DNA of 64,000 nt from Pseudomonadales bacterium. Lineage in GTDB: Bacteria > Pseudomonadota > Gammaproteobacteria > Pseudomonadales > Pseudohongiellaceae. Under the pieces are notes generated by a model. That model did not search any database, was not told the origin of the DNA, and worked only from the letters and a program-made list of their open reading frames with translations. Shown here piece by piece: positions 27,444-40,036 of this stretch. The stretch covers positions 1 to 64,000 of the forward strand of contig JACKOJ010000009.1 in NCBI GenBank assembly GCA_024234325.1, given 5' to 3'. The translations under genes and the position numbers were made by a program. Numbering within the stretch: the first letter of the stretch is position 1; every line of letters starts with the position of its first letter.

Positions 27444-30400
27444 ATGAAAGACCTGCTAGGGTTACTGAAGTCCCAATCTCAGTCTGAAGAGTTTGACTCC
27501 ATTCGGATCGGTCTGGCCTCACCCGAAATGATCCGCGCATGGTCCTTCGGCGAAGTGAAGAAGCCGGAGACCATCAACTACCGCACCTTCAAACCGGAGC
27601 GTGACGGTCTGTTCTGCGCCAAGATTTTCGGGCCGGTGAAAGACTACGAGTGTCTGTGCGGCAAGTACAAGCGCCTGAAGCATCGCGGTGTGATCTGCGA
27701 GAAGTGCGGCGTGGAAGTGGCGCTGTCCAAGGTGCGCCGCGAGCGCATGGGTCACATCGAGCTGGCCAGCCCCGTCGCCCACATCTGGTTCCTCAAGTCC
27801 CTGCCGTCCCGTATCGGTCTGCTGCTGGACATGACCCTGCGTGATATCGAACGCATTCTCTATTTCGAGTCTTTCGTGGTGACCGATCCGGGCATGACCA
27901 CGCTCGAAAAGGGCCAACTGCTGACCGATGAGCAGTACTACGAAGCCATGGAAGAGTTCAGCGACGAGTTCGACGCCAAGATGGGTGCCGAGGCCGTGCA
28001 GCAGCTCATGAAAGACATGGACGTGGATGCCGAGGTGGCACGTCTGCGTGAAGAGATTCCGCAAACCAATTCCGAGACCAAGCTGAAGAAGCTGTCCAAG
28101 CGCCTCAAGCTGCTGGAGGCTTTCGCCGAGTCTGGCAACAAGCCCGAGTGGATGGTGCTGACCGTGCTGCCTGTGCTGCCGCCGGATCTGCGTCCGCTGG
28201 TGCCGCTGGACGGTGGCCGTTTCGCCACGTCCGATCTGAACGATCTGTACCGTCGCGTCATCAACCGCAACAACCGTCTGAAGCGTCTGCTCGACCTGAA
28301 CGCGCCCGACATCATCGTGCGCAACGAGAAGCGCATGCTGCAGGAGGCGGTCGATGCACTGCTGGACAACGGTCGTCGTGGCCGCGCCATCACCGGTTCC
28401 AACAAGCGCCCGCTGAAGTCCCTGGCCGACATGATCAAGGGCAAGCAGGGTCGTTTCCGTCAGAACCTGCTCGGTAAGCGCGTGGACTACTCCGGTCGTT
28501 CCGTAATCGTGGTGGGCCCGACCCTGAAACTGCATCAGTGCGGTCTGCCCAAGAAGATGGCGCTGGAGCTGTTCAAGCCCTTTATCTTCGGCAAGCTGGA
28601 GCGTCGTGGCCTGGCCACCACCATCAAGGCTGCCAAGAAGATGGTGGAGCGCGAAACCGCAGAAGTGTGGGATATTCTCGCCGAAGTGATCCGCGAACAC
28701 CCGGTACTGCTGAACCGTGCGCCGACTCTGCACCGTCTGGGTATCCAGGCATTCGAGCCCGTGCTGATCGAAGGCAAGGCGATCCAGTTGCACCCGCTGG
28801 TGTGTGCGGCCTATAACGCCGACTTCGACGGTGACCAGATGGCCGTTCACGTGCCGCTGACCCTGGAAGCCCAGTTGGAAGCGCGTACGCTGATGATGTC
28901 CACCAACAACATCCTCGCTCCTGCGAGCGGTGAGCCGATCATCGTGCCGTCCCAGGACGTGGTACTGGGTCTGTACTACATGACCCGCGCCCGTGTGAAC
29001 GCGCAGGGTGAGGGCATGGTGTTCTCCGATGCCGCCGAGGTGCAGCGCGCCTATGAAACCGGCAGCGTGCACCTGCAGGCCCGTATCAAGGCCCGTATCT
29101 CCGCGACTACCTTTAACAGCGAAGGCGAGAAAGTGACGACTCGCGAGATGGTGGAGACCACTGTCGGCCGTGTGCTGCTGTTCAACATTGTTCCGGACGG
29201 GCTGCCCTTCTCCATGGTCAACCAGAAGATGACCAAGAAGCAGATCTCCGGCATTCTGAACGCCTGCTACCGCTATGTCGGCCTGAAAGAGACGGTGATC
29301 TTCGCAGACCAGTTGATGTATACCGGTTACAAGTATTCCACCCGTTCCGGTTCTTCCATTGGTGTGAACGACTTCGTTATTCCCGACGAGAAGGCTTCCA
29401 TCATTGCGCAGGCCGATGCGGAAGTGGAAGAGATCGAGAACCAGTACGCATCCGGTCTGGTAACCCAGGGCGAGAAGTACAACAAGGTGATCGATATCTG
29501 GTCCCGTGCCAACGACCTGGTGGCCAAGTCCATGATGGACGGTCTGGCTACCGAGCCCGTGATCAACAAGGAAGGCAAGGAAGAGCGTCAGGAGTCTTTC
29601 AACTCCGTGTACATCTACGCCGACTCCGGTGCCCGGGGCTCGCCCGCCCAGATCCGTCAGCTCGCCGGTATGCGAGGCCTGATGGCACGTCCGGACGGCT
29701 CCATCATCGAGACGCCGATTACGGCGAACTTCCGTGAAGGTCTGAGCGTGGTGCAGTACTTCACCTCGACCCACGGTGCCCGTAAGGGTCTGGCGGATAC
29801 CGCTCTGAAAACTGCGAACTCCGGTTACCTGACCCGTCGTCTGGTGGACATTTCCCAGGACCTGGTCATCACCGAGCACGATTGCGGAACCATTGACGGT
29901 CTGGTCATGCGTCCCGTGATCGAGGGCGGTGACATCATTGCGCCGCTGGGCGATCGCGTACTGGGTCGTGTGCTCACGCAGGACGTGGTGAACGAAGAGA
30001 CCGGTGAAGTCGTTGTGCCGGCTGGCGATATGGTTGACGAGCGTCTGGTCGAGAAGCTCGACTCTCTTGGTGTGGACGAGGTGCACGTGCGCTCTCCCAT
30101 CACCTGTGAAACCCGCTTCGGCATCTGTCGTCTGTGCTATGGCCGTGACCTGGCCCGTGGCCATCTGGCCAACGTCGGTGAGGCGGTGGGTGTGATTGCC
30201 GCCCAGTCCATCGGTGAACCGGGTACCCAGTTGACGATGCGTACCTTCCACATCGGTGGTGCGGCATCCCGTGCCACGGCTGCGGACAACGTACAGGTCA
30301 AGAACAAGGGCAGTGTGCAACTGCACAACATGAAGACCGTGGAAAACGCCCAGGGCAACCTGGTCGTGGTGTCCCGTTCCGGGGAGCTGCTGGTCTCTGA

Positions 30401-31667
30401 CGAAGGCGGTCGTGAGCGCGAGAAGTACAAGCTGCCCTACGGTGCCGTGATCAACCTGGACAAGTCCCAGAAGGTCGAGGCCGGTCAGGTTGTGGCCACC
30501 TGGGATCCGCACACGCACCCGATCATCTCCGAGGTGGCGGGTAAAGTGGCCTTCGCCAACATGGAAGAAGGCATCACTGTGCGCCGTCAGACGGATGAAA
30601 TTACCGGTCTGTCCAGCCTCTCGGTAATTGACCCGGCAGAGCGTTCCTCTGCGGCGAAAGAGCTGCGCCCGGCGGTGACCCTGCTGGATGCCAAGGGCAA
30701 GGAACTGTGCATCCCCGGCACTAACGTGCCCGCGCATTACTTCCTGCCCGCCAACGCGATTATCGCGATTCAGGACGGTGTCATGCTGAATATCGGTGAC
30801 GTTATCGCCCGTATTCCGCAGGAAGGCTCCAAGACCCGTGACATCACCGGGGGTCTGCCCCGCGTGGCCGACCTGTTCGAGGCGCGCAAACCGAAAGAGC
30901 CGGCCATTCTGGCCGAGATCTCCGGTACCGTGTCCTTCGGCAAGGAAACCAAGGGCAAGCGTCGCCTGATCATCACGCCGAAGGATGGCGTGAACCCGAT
31001 CGATGGCAGCGGTTTCTACGAAACCCTGATTCCGAAGTGGCGCACCATGACCGTCTTCGAGGGGGAATTCATCGAGAAGGGTGAAATCGTGTCCGACGGC
31101 CCGCCCTCTCCGCACGACATTCTGCGCCTGAAGGGTGTGGAGGCACTGTCCGAGTACATCGTGAACGAGGTGCAGGAAGTGTATCGACTCCAGGGTGTGC
31201 GCATTAACGACAAGCACATCGAAGTGATTGTGCGTCAGATGCTGCGCAAGGTGGAGATCACCTCAACCGGCGACAGCAGCTTCATCAAGGGTGAGCAGGT
31301 CACGCTGACACAGGTGGCGGAAGAGAACGACAAGATGCGGGATCAGGACAAGGTGGAATGCCGCTACGAGCGTATGCTCCTCGGTATCACCAAGGCCTCT
31401 CTGGCGACCGAGTCCTTCATCTCCGCGGCCTCGTTCCAGGAGACGACCCGAGTCCTGACCGAAGCAGCCGTGACCGGCAAACGCGATTTCCTCCGTGGTC
31501 TGAAGGAAAACGTGGTGGTGGGTCGTCTGATTCCGGCCGGTACCGGTCTGGCCTATCACGAGTCCCGCAAGCGCGCCGCGCTTGAGGCAGCAGAGGTGGA
31601 AACCGCCACTGTCAGCGCGAGTGATGTGGAAGCGGCTCTGACCGAAGCCCTCAAGGGAGAGGGTTGA
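27444..31667 (+). CDS. rpoC: RNA polymerase subunit beta prime
   Basis: A 1407-residue RpoC. ATG at 27444 after GGAGGAAAT. The N-terminal zinc site reads CLCGKYK and CEKCGVE. The catalytic loop NADFDGDQMAVHVPL carries the three magnesium-binding aspartates. The second zinc cluster has CETRFGICRLCYGRD. Intact and normal length. A stem-loop terminator follows, separating it from the str operon. Confidence 0.97.
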   Translation: MKDLLGLLKSQSQSEEFDSIRIGLASPEMIRAWSFGEVKKPETINYRTFKPERDGLFCAKIFGPVKDYECLCGKYKRLKHRGVICEKCGVEVALSKVRRERMGHIELASPVAHIWFLKSLPSRIGLLLDMTLRDIERILYFESFVVTDPGMTTLEKGQLLTDEQYYEAMEEFSDEFDAKMGAEAVQQLMKDMDVDAEVARLREEIPQTNSETKLKKLSKRLKLLEAFAESGNKPEWMVLTVLPVLPPDLRPLVPLDGGRFATSDLNDLYRRVINRNNRLKRLLDLNAPDIIVRNEKRMLQEAVDALLDNGRRGRAITGSNKRPLKSLADMIKGKQGRFRQNLLGKRVDYSGRSVIVVGPTLKLHQCGLPKKMALELFKPFIFGKLERRGLATTIKAAKKMVERETAEVWDILAEVIREHPVLLNRAPTLHRLGIQAFEPVLIEGKAIQLHPLVCAAYNADFDGDQMAVHVPLTLEAQLEARTLMMSTNNILAPASGEPIIVPSQDVVLGLYYMTRARVNAQGEGMVFSDAAEVQRAYETGSVHLQARIKARISATTFNSEGEKVTTREMVETTVGRVLLFNIVPDGLPFSMVNQKMTKKQISGILNACYRYVGLKETVIFADQLMYTGYKYSTRSGSSIGVNDFVIPDEKASIIAQADAEVEEIENQYASGLVTQGEKYNKVIDIWSRANDLVAKSMMDGLATEPVINKEGKEERQESFNSVYIYADSGARGSPAQIRQLAGMRGLMARPDGSIIETPITANFREGLSVVQYFTSTHGARKGLADTALKTANSGYLTRRLVDISQDLVITEHDCGTIDGLVMRPVIEGGDIIAPLGDRVLGRVLTQDVVNEETGEVVVPAGDMVDERLVEKLDSLGVDEVHVRSPITCETRFGICRLCYGRDLARGHLANVGEAVGVIAAQSIGEPGTQLTMRTFHIGGAASRATAADNVQVKNKGSVQLHNMKTVENAQGNLVVVSRSGELLVSDEGGREREKYKLPYGAVINLDKSQKVEAGQVVATWDPHTHPIISEVAGKVAFANMEEGITVRRQTDEITGLSSLSVIDPAERSSAAKELRPAVTLLDAKGKELCIPGTNVPAHYFLPANAIIAIQDGVMLNIGDVIARIPQEGSKTRDITGGLPRVADLFEARKPKEPAILAEISGTVSFGKETKGKRRLIITPKDGVNPIDGSGFYETLIPKWRTMTVFEGEFIEKGEIVSDGPPSPHDILRLKGVEALSEYIVNEVQEVYRLQGVRINDKHIEVIVRQMLRKVEITSTGDSSFIKGEQVTLTQVAEENDKMRDQDKVECRYERMLLGITKASLATESFISAASFQETTRVLTEAAVTGKRDFLRGLKENVVVGRLIPAGTGLAYHESRKRAALEAAEVETATVSASDVEAALTEALKGEG

Positions 31668-31693
31668 GAGTCAGGCAATAGAAGTTGACTAAG

Positions 31694-31728
31694 GGGTGCG
31701 AGGTCTTTAAACTCTCGCATCCTTTATT
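31694..31728 (+). terminator. Terminator after rpoC
   Basis: Stem GGGTGCGAG (31694-31702) with CTCGCATCC (31714-31722), one G-T pair, followed by TTTATT. It ends the rplKAJL-rpoBC transcript. Confidence 0.6.
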
Positions 31729-31929
31729 CCGGGTATTGTGGGTTCATGTCCCTGAAAAGGGCACAGGCCGGATCCGTTGCGCTCGTCGCATCATCCCCGG
31801 AAGCGTGGCGAGCCACGCTTCAGCAAGATTGTCAGCAACTGCAGTGAGTAACAACAGGTTGATATCCGGCGGCTATATGGCCGCCGGTGTATTTGAATAT
31901 AAGCAAAGAAAGCTAGGCAGGAGTAATGA

Positions 31930-32304
31930 ATGGCCACTATTAACCAGCTGGTTCGTAAGCCAAGACAGAGCAAAGTGAGCAAGAGCGACGTTCCCGCTTT
32001 GCAAGGTTGCCCCCAGCGACGCGGCGTATGCACCCGTGTATACACCACAACCCCGAAGAAGCCGAACTCGGCACTGCGTAAGGTGTGCCGTGTGCGCCTG
32101 ACCAATGGCTACGAGGTCACCTCCTACATTGGTGGTGAAGGCCACAACCTGCAGGAACACTCTGTTGTCCTGATCCGTGGCGGTCGTGTAAAGGACTTGC
32201 CGGGTGTGCGTTACCACACAGTGCGTGGCAGCCTGGATACTTCCGGCGTGTCCGATCGTAAGCAGGGCCGTTCCAAGTACGGTGCCAAGCGACCCAAGTC
32301 ATAA
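31930..32304 (+). CDS. rpsL: Ribosomal protein S12 (uS12)
   Basis: A 124-residue S12. The decoding-site loops TTPKKPNSALRK and GRVKDLPGVRYH are wild type, with both lysines that commonly mutate to streptomycin resistance retained. ATG at 31930 following AGGAG. First gene of the str operon; a 262-bp leader precedes it. Confidence 0.97.
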   Translation: MATINQLVRKPRQSKVSKSDVPALQGCPQRRGVCTRVYTTTPKKPNSALRKVCRVRLTNGYEVTSYIGGEGHNLQEHSVVLIRGGRVKDLPGVRYHTVRGSLDTSGVSDRKQGRSKYGAKRPKS

Positions 32305-32394
32305 GATTTTATTGCAGTAACAGTAAGGCCGGATGCCGTTGACACAATTCCGTGTCCCCGGGAATTCCGGATGACCTGAACCGAAGAGGTAGAT

Positions 32395-32865
32395 ATGCCA
32401 AGAAGACGCGTAGTGGCGAAGCGGGAAGTCCTGCCTGACGCCAAGTATGGAAGTAAAGTGCTTGCCAAGTTCATGAACCATGTCATGGAAGATGGCAAGA
32501 AGTCCGTCGCCGAAAAAATCGTTTACGGCGCTCTCGAAACAGTCAAGAAGCAGTCCAGTGCCGATCCGCTCGAAACCTTCGAGAAAGCCCTGGATGCAAT
32601 CGCCCCGATGGTGGAAGTGAAATCCCGTCGTGTGGGTGGTGCCACCTATCAGGTTCCCGTTGAAGTGCGCCCCGAGCGCCGTGCCGCCCTGGCCATGCGT
32701 TGGCTGGTGGAGCACTCCCGCAAGCGCGGTGAGAAGTCCATGGCTCTGCGTCTGGCAGGCGAAATCAACGACGCAGCGAACGGTCGCGGCAGTGCCGTGA
32801 AGAAGCGTGAAGACGTGCATCGCATGGCGGAAGCCAACCGCGCGTTCTCGCATTACCGTTTCTGA
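32395..32865 (+). CDS. rpsG: Ribosomal protein S7 (uS7)
   Basis: A 156-residue S7 with ETFEKALDAIAPMVEVKSRR and GGATYQVPVEVRPERR. It nucleates assembly of the 30S head and, in E. coli, feeds back on the rpsL-rpsG mRNA. The 90-bp gap after rpsL could hold that site. Confidence 0.96.
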   Translation: MPRRRVVAKREVLPDAKYGSKVLAKFMNHVMEDGKKSVAEKIVYGALETVKKQSSADPLETFEKALDAIAPMVEVKSRRVGGATYQVPVEVRPERRAALAMRWLVEHSRKRGEKSMALRLAGEINDAANGRGSAVKKREDVHRMAEANRAFSHYRF

Positions 32866-32905
32866 TCATCCTATTCAATTCACTTAATTTATCGAAGGTA
32901 CGATT

Positions 32906-34999
<2,094 letters not shown>

Positions 35000-35004
35000 T
35001 GCAG

Positions 35005-35025
35005 ACGGGCGGCGGCGCCGCCCGT
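35005..35025 (+). other. Strong hairpin between fusA and tufA
   Basis: ACGGGCGGC (35005-35013) pairs with GCCGCCCGT (35017-35025) across a three-base loop. No T tract follows. It may limit readthrough or protect the fusA 3' end after processing. Confidence 0.45.
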
Positions 35026-35065
35026 GTCCGGACTTCTTTAATTGACGCTTTAATGAGGTGATATT

Positions 35066-36259
35066 GTGGCGAAGAGCAAGTTTGAACGAAATAAGACGCA
35101 CGTCAACGTAGGCACGATTGGTCACGTTGACCACGGCAAGACAACGCTGACAGCGGCGCTGACGCGCGTATGCGCGGAAGTGTGGGGCGGTGAAGCCCGC
35201 AACTTTGACCAGATTGATAATGCGCCCGAAGAAAGAGAGCGTGGTATCACGATCAACACAGCGCACGTGGAGTACGACTCTGCGATTCGTCACTACGCGC
35301 ACGTTGACTGCCCCGGTCACGCGGACTACGTAAAGAACATGATTACCGGTGCTGCGCAGATGGACGGCGCGATCCTGGTGGTATCCGCTGCTGACGGCCC
35401 CATGCCGCAGACGCGCGAGCACATCCTGCTGTCCCGTCAGGTGGGCGTACCGTACATCGTTGTGTTCATGAACAAGGCAGACATGGTGGATGACGCCGAG
35501 CTGCTGGAACTGGTAGAGATGGAAGTGCGCGAGCTGCTGGAGACTTACGAGTTCCCGGGCGACGACACGCCGATCATCATCGGTTCTGCGCTGATGGCGC
35601 TGGAAGGCAAAGACGACAACGAGATGGGCACTTCTGCCGTGAAGAAGCTGGTAGAGACTCTGGACAGCTACATTCCGGATCCGGTGCGTGACATCGAGAA
35701 GCCGTTCCTGCTGCCGATCGAAGACGTGTTCTCCATCTCTGGCCGCGGCACAGTGGTCACCGGTCGTGTAGAGCGTGGCATTGTGAAAGTGGGCGACGAG
35801 ATCGAGATCGTGGGTCTGCGTGCGACCTCCAAGACTACCTGTACCGGTGTTGAGATGTTCCGCAAGCTGCTGGACGAAGGCCGTGCGGGCGAGAACGTGG
35901 GTGTACTGCTGCGCGGTACCAAGCGTGAGGAAGTGGAGCGTGGTCAGGTACTGGCCAAGCCCGGTTCAATCACTCCGCACACCAAGTTCGAAGCAGAGGT
36001 GTACATTCTGAGCAAGGACGAAGGGGGCCGTCACACGCCGTTCTTCAAGGGTTACCGTCCGCAGTTCTACTTCCGTACGACAGACGTGACAGGTGCATGT
36101 GAGCTGCCCGAAGGCGTTGAGATGGTGATGCCGGGTGACAACGTGAAGATGAGCGTAACGCTGATCAACCCGATTGCGATGGATGAAGGTCTGCGTTTTG
36201 CGATCCGTGAAGGTGGCCGTACAGTAGGCGCCGGCGTCGTCGCGAAGATCTTCGAGTAA
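35066..36259 (+). CDS. tufA: Elongation factor Tu (copy 2, str operon)
   Basis: A 397-residue protein identical to the copy at 18125. It starts with GTG (35066) while copy 1 starts with ATG, although identity resumes with the very next base. Ribosome site TGAGGTG. The two genes differ only by synonymous changes in the last codons. Placed in the usual str-operon position between fusA and the S10 operon and followed by its own terminator. Confidence 0.97.
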   Translation: MAKSKFERNKTHVNVGTIGHVDHGKTTLTAALTRVCAEVWGGEARNFDQIDNAPEERERGITINTAHVEYDSAIRHYAHVDCPGHADYVKNMITGAAQMDGAILVVSAADGPMPQTREHILLSRQVGVPYIVVFMNKADMVDDAELLELVEMEVRELLETYEFPGDDTPIIIGSALMALEGKDDNEMGTSAVKKLVETLDSYIPDPVRDIEKPFLLPIEDVFSISGRGTVVTGRVERGIVKVGDEIEIVGLRATSKTTCTGVEMFRKLLDEGRAGENVGVLLRGTKREEVERGQVLAKPGSITPHTKFEAEVYILSKDEGGRHTPFFKGYRPQFYFRTTDVTGACELPEGVEMVMPGDNVKMSVTLINPIAMDEGLRFAIREGGRTVGAGVVAKIFE

Positions 36260-36270
36260 GTTGAAGAGCA

Positions 36271-36300
36271 GGGCGGTGTCTGTTGGGCACCGCCCTTTTT
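36271..36300 (+). terminator. Terminator after tufA
   Basis: GGGCGGTG (36271-36278) pairs with CACCGCCC (36288-36295), followed by TTTTT. Ends the str operon. Confidence 0.85.
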
Positions 36301-36353
36301 CTTGCCTGCAGGAAAGGGATTGAACGGAAGTCTCAGGGACCACGTTCTTTCGC

Positions 36354-36382
36354 TTGACATGGCACGTGCGCGACCTTAGAAT
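36354..36382 (+). promoter_or_regulatory. S10 operon promoter
   Basis: Consensus TTGACA (36354-36359), 17-bp spacer and TAGAAT (36377-36382). A strong housekeeping promoter 90 bp before rpsJ. Confidence 0.75.
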
Positions 36383-36472
36383 CTCGCTTCCATTTTTTCG
36401 GTATTGTTTTCCGAACAAATAACAGCGTTCAGTAACTGTTTCATTTAAAAAGTATTTTGGAGAGTTGAGTAG

Positions 36473-36784
36473 ATGCAAAATCAGCGCATCAGAATCCGGC
36501 TGAAAGCCTTTGATCATCGGCTGATTGATCAGTCTACCCAGGAGATCGTCGATACAGCGAAAAGAACGGGTGCGCAGGTGCGCGGCCCGATCCCGTTGCC
36601 GACGAATACTGAACGTTACACCGTCCTGATTTCACCGCACGTGAACAAGGACGCGCGTGATCAATACGAAATCCGCACGCACAAGCGTCTGCTGGATATC
36701 GTAGAGCCTACTGAGAAAACAGTAGATGCGTTAATGAAGTTGGATCTTGCGGCTGGTGTAGAGGTGCAGATCAGCCTGGGTTGA
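36473..36784 (+). CDS. rpsJ: Ribosomal protein S10 (uS10/NusE)
   Basis: A 103-residue S10 (QRIRIRLKAFDHRLID opening). Part of the 30S head and also the NusE partner of NusB in antitermination, contacting NusG. First gene of the S10 operon. Confidence 0.97.
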   Translation: MQNQRIRIRLKAFDHRLIDQSTQEIVDTAKRTGAQVRGPIPLPTNTERYTVLISPHVNKDARDQYEIRTHKRLLDIVEPTEKTVDALMKLDLAAGVEVQISLG

Positions 36785-36957
36785 TGCCTTCTGGGTATCA
36801 AGCCGGTGTTGCACCTAGTTTGCGGCAGCGCAGCGAACAGACCGGGTTGCCGGTCCTTAACATGCTCTTGGGGCAGCGTTTCGTCCTGAAGCAGACATGG
36901 TGTAATGCGAAAGCAGCCATAGCGGGTTTCAGCCCCGTACACGATGAGGTTTAAAAA
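36785..36957 (+). other. 173-bp gap between rpsJ and rplC
   Basis: Longer than is usual inside this operon. A perfect stem GACCGG/CCGGTC (36840-36855) with GTTG loop is visible. No gene seen. It could be a relocated regulatory leader. Confidence 0.4.
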
Positions 36958-37611
36958 ATGTCGATTGGTTTAGTCGGTCGAAAAAGCGGCATGACCCGCG
37001 TTTTCACTGAGGCAGGTTTGTCTATTCCGGTAACGGTCGTCGAGGTTGCCCCGAATCGGGTGACCCAGATCAAAACCGAAGAGGTTGACGGCTACAGCGC
37101 TGTGCAGGTGACTACCGGTGCACGCAAGGCGTCACGCGTTTCCAAATCCCTGGCCGGGCATTTTGCCAAAGCGGGTACCGAAGCCGGTACCGGGCTGTGG
37201 GAGTTCCGTGCCGACGCGGCTGAGCTCGGCGATCTGGCGGCAGGCAATGAACTGACCGTAGAGCGCTTTGAAGCGGGCCAGAAAGTCGATGTCACCGGTA
37301 CCTCCAAGGGTAAGGGATATCAGGGCACCATCAAGCGCCACAATTTCCACATGCAGGATGCCACTCACGGTAACTCGCTGTCTCACCGGGTTCCGGGTTC
37401 TATTGGCCAGTGCCAGACCCCCGGTCGTGTCTGGAAGGGCAAGAAGATGTCAGGTCACATGGGTGATGTGCGTGTTACCACCCAGAGCCTTGAGATTGTG
37501 CAGGTTGATGTTGAAAACAATCTGCTGCTCGTGAAGGGGGCGCTGCCAGGTGCCACCGGTTCTGACGTCATCATTCGTCCCTCTGTTAAGTCAAAAGCGT
37601 CCAAGGGGTAA
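36958..37611 (+). CDS. rplC: Ribosomal protein L3 (uL3)
   Basis: A 217-residue L3, with SIGLVGRKSGMTRVF at the start and the central loop (MQDATHGNSLSHRVPGSIGQ) including the Gln that PrmB methylates. One of the first proteins bound in 50S assembly. Three bases before rplD. Confidence 0.97.
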   Translation: MSIGLVGRKSGMTRVFTEAGLSIPVTVVEVAPNRVTQIKTEEVDGYSAVQVTTGARKASRVSKSLAGHFAKAGTEAGTGLWEFRADAAELGDLAAGNELTVERFEAGQKVDVTGTSKGKGYQGTIKRHNFHMQDATHGNSLSHRVPGSIGQCQTPGRVWKGKKMSGHMGDVRVTTQSLEIVQVDVENNLLLVKGALPGATGSDVIIRPSVKSKASKG

Positions 37612-37614
37612 GCA

Positions 37615-38235
37615 ATGGAATTGAATATTGCAATGCCCGGCAACAAAGCGGGTAAAGAAAAAGTTTCCATCTCCGATGCCACATTTGCGCGTGAGTTCAA
37701 CGAAGCGCTGGTGCATCAGACAGTGACCACCTTCCTGGCGGGTGCCCGTCAGGGTTCCGTCAAGCAGAAGACACGCTCCGAAGTGAGCGGCGGTGGTCGC
37801 AAGCCGTGGCGCCAGAAGGGTACAGGCCGTGCGCGTGCCGGTACCACTCGTGGTCCGATCTGGCGTACAGGTGGTGTCACGTTTGCTGCGCGTCCCCAGG
37901 ACCACAGCAAAAAGCTGAACAAGAAGATGTATCGCGGTGCAATGGCCTGCATCCTGTCCGAGCTGATCCGTCAGGGTCGTCTGCTGGTAGTGGATGAGTT
38001 CGTTGTTGCTTCCCACAAAACCAAGGATCTGGTCAGCAAGCTGAACGAGTATGCGCTGGACAACGTCCTGATCGTGGCGGAAGACATTGCCGAAGAACTG
38101 TTCCTGGCGGCACGCAACCTGCACAAGGTTGATGTTCTCGATGCAGCCGGTCTGGATCCTGTCAGCCTGATCGGCTTTGAAAAGGTGCTCATGACAGTGC
38201 CTGCGCTGAAGAAAGTTGAGGAGATGCTGTCGTGA
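37615..38235 (+). CDS. rplD: Ribosomal protein L4 (uL4)
   Basis: A 206-residue L4. The tunnel loop KQKTRSEVSGGGRKPWRQKG is intact. L4 can repress the S10 operon in E. coli by attenuation and translation control. Its last four bases (GTGA) overlap the rplW start. Confidence 0.97.
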   Translation: MELNIAMPGNKAGKEKVSISDATFAREFNEALVHQTVTTFLAGARQGSVKQKTRSEVSGGGRKPWRQKGTGRARAGTTRGPIWRTGGVTFAARPQDHSKKLNKKMYRGAMACILSELIRQGRLLVVDEFVVASHKTKDLVSKLNEYALDNVLIVAEDIAEELFLAARNLHKVDVLDAAGLDPVSLIGFEKVLMTVPALKKVEEMLS

Positions 38236-38531
38236 ATCAAGCCAGACTCTATTCCGTTATTTTAGGCCCGCATATTTCCGAGAAGACCGCTCTGATGGCT
38301 GAAGACCATAACCAGATCGCCTTCAAGGTGCTCAGAGATGCGAGCAAGACCGAGATCAAGGAAGCCATTGAAACGATTTTCAAGGTGACTGTTACTGGTC
38401 TGCAGGTTCTGAACGTCAAGGGTAAGACCAAGCGCAATGCGCGTGGCGGTATCCGTCAAAAATCACACTGGAAAAAGGCTTACGTTCAGTTGGCGCAGGG
38501 TCAGGAAATCGACTTTGCGGAACTGAGCTAA
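38232..38531 (+). CDS. rplW: Ribosomal protein L23 (uL23)
   Basis: A 99-residue L23, GTG start overlapping rplD stop by four bases, so coupled. Binds near the tunnel exit and docks trigger factor and SRP. Confidence 0.96.
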   Translation: MNQARLYSVILGPHISEKTALMAEDHNQIAFKVLRDASKTEIKEAIETIFKVTVTGLQVLNVKGKTKRNARGGIRQKSHWKKAYVQLAQGQEIDFAELS

Positions 38532-38547
38532 GAGGGGGTTAACAGTC

Positions 38548-39378
<831 letters not shown>

Positions 39379-39402
39379 GGGCTCAAACTAGAGGAAATAA
39401 AA

Positions 39403-39678
39403 GTGCCACGTTCACTGAAAAAAGGTCCCTTCATAGACCTTCATTTGATGAAGAAAGTGCAAACAGCGATGGAGAACAACGACAAGCGTCCCATCAAGAC
39501 CTGGTCGCGTCGTTCCATGGTTTCTCCAGACATGATCGGTCTGACCATTGCGGTGCATAACGGTCGCCAGCATGTGCCTGTATTTGTTTCCGAAGACATG
39601 GTTGGTCACAAACTGGGCGAATTCGCGCTGACCCGTACCTACAAGGGTCACGTGGCTGACAAGAAAGCCAAGCGCTAA
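39403..39678 (+). CDS. rpsS: Ribosomal protein S19 (uS19)
   Basis: A 91-residue S19, GTG start after GAGGAAAT. PRSLKKGPFIDLHL opening. Head protein contacting the A-site finger. Confidence 0.96.
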   Translation: MPRSLKKGPFIDLHLMKKVQTAMENNDKRPIKTWSRRSMVSPDMIGLTIAVHNGRQHVPVFVSEDMVGHKLGEFALTRTYKGHVADKKAKR

Positions 39679-39693
39679 TACGGGGATATTGAG

Positions 39694-40026
39694 ATGGAAG
39701 TGGTAGCTAAATTGAAAGGCGCTCGGCTCTCCGCACAGAAGGCGAGACTGGTTGCTGATCAGATCCGTGGCAAAGGCGTGGAAGAAGCGCTGCAGCTGCT
39801 GACGTTCAGCCCCAAGAAAGGCGCGGACATTATCAAAAAGGTGCTGGATTCTGCGATTGCGAATGCCGAGCACAACGAAGGTGCCGATGTGGATGAGCTG
39901 AGAGTCTCAACCATCTATGTCGACGAAGGGTTAACCATGAAGCGGATTAGACCACGTGCCAAGGGAAGAGCGGATCGCATCTTCAAGCGCTCGTGCCATA
40001 TTACCGTCAAAGTAGCCGACAAGTAG
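39694..40026 (+). CDS. rplV: Ribosomal protein L22 (uL22)
   Basis: A 110-residue L22. Its extended hairpin MKRIRPRAKGRADRI lines the exit tunnel; no macrolide-resistance deletion is seen. Confidence 0.96.
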   Translation: MEVVAKLKGARLSAQKARLVADQIRGKGVEEALQLLTFSPKKGADIIKKVLDSAIANAEHNEGADVDELRVSTIYVDEGLTMKRIRPRAKGRADRIFKRSCHITVKVADK

Positions 40027-40036
40027 GGAGATAGGG

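Noticed and set aside
27519..31217. Minus-strand open frame of 1232 codons opposite rpoC, and similar long ones opposite rpoB, fusA and the PHM-like genes
   Set aside because: These arise from GC-rich codon use of the true genes. Their products are His- and Gln-rich with no domains.
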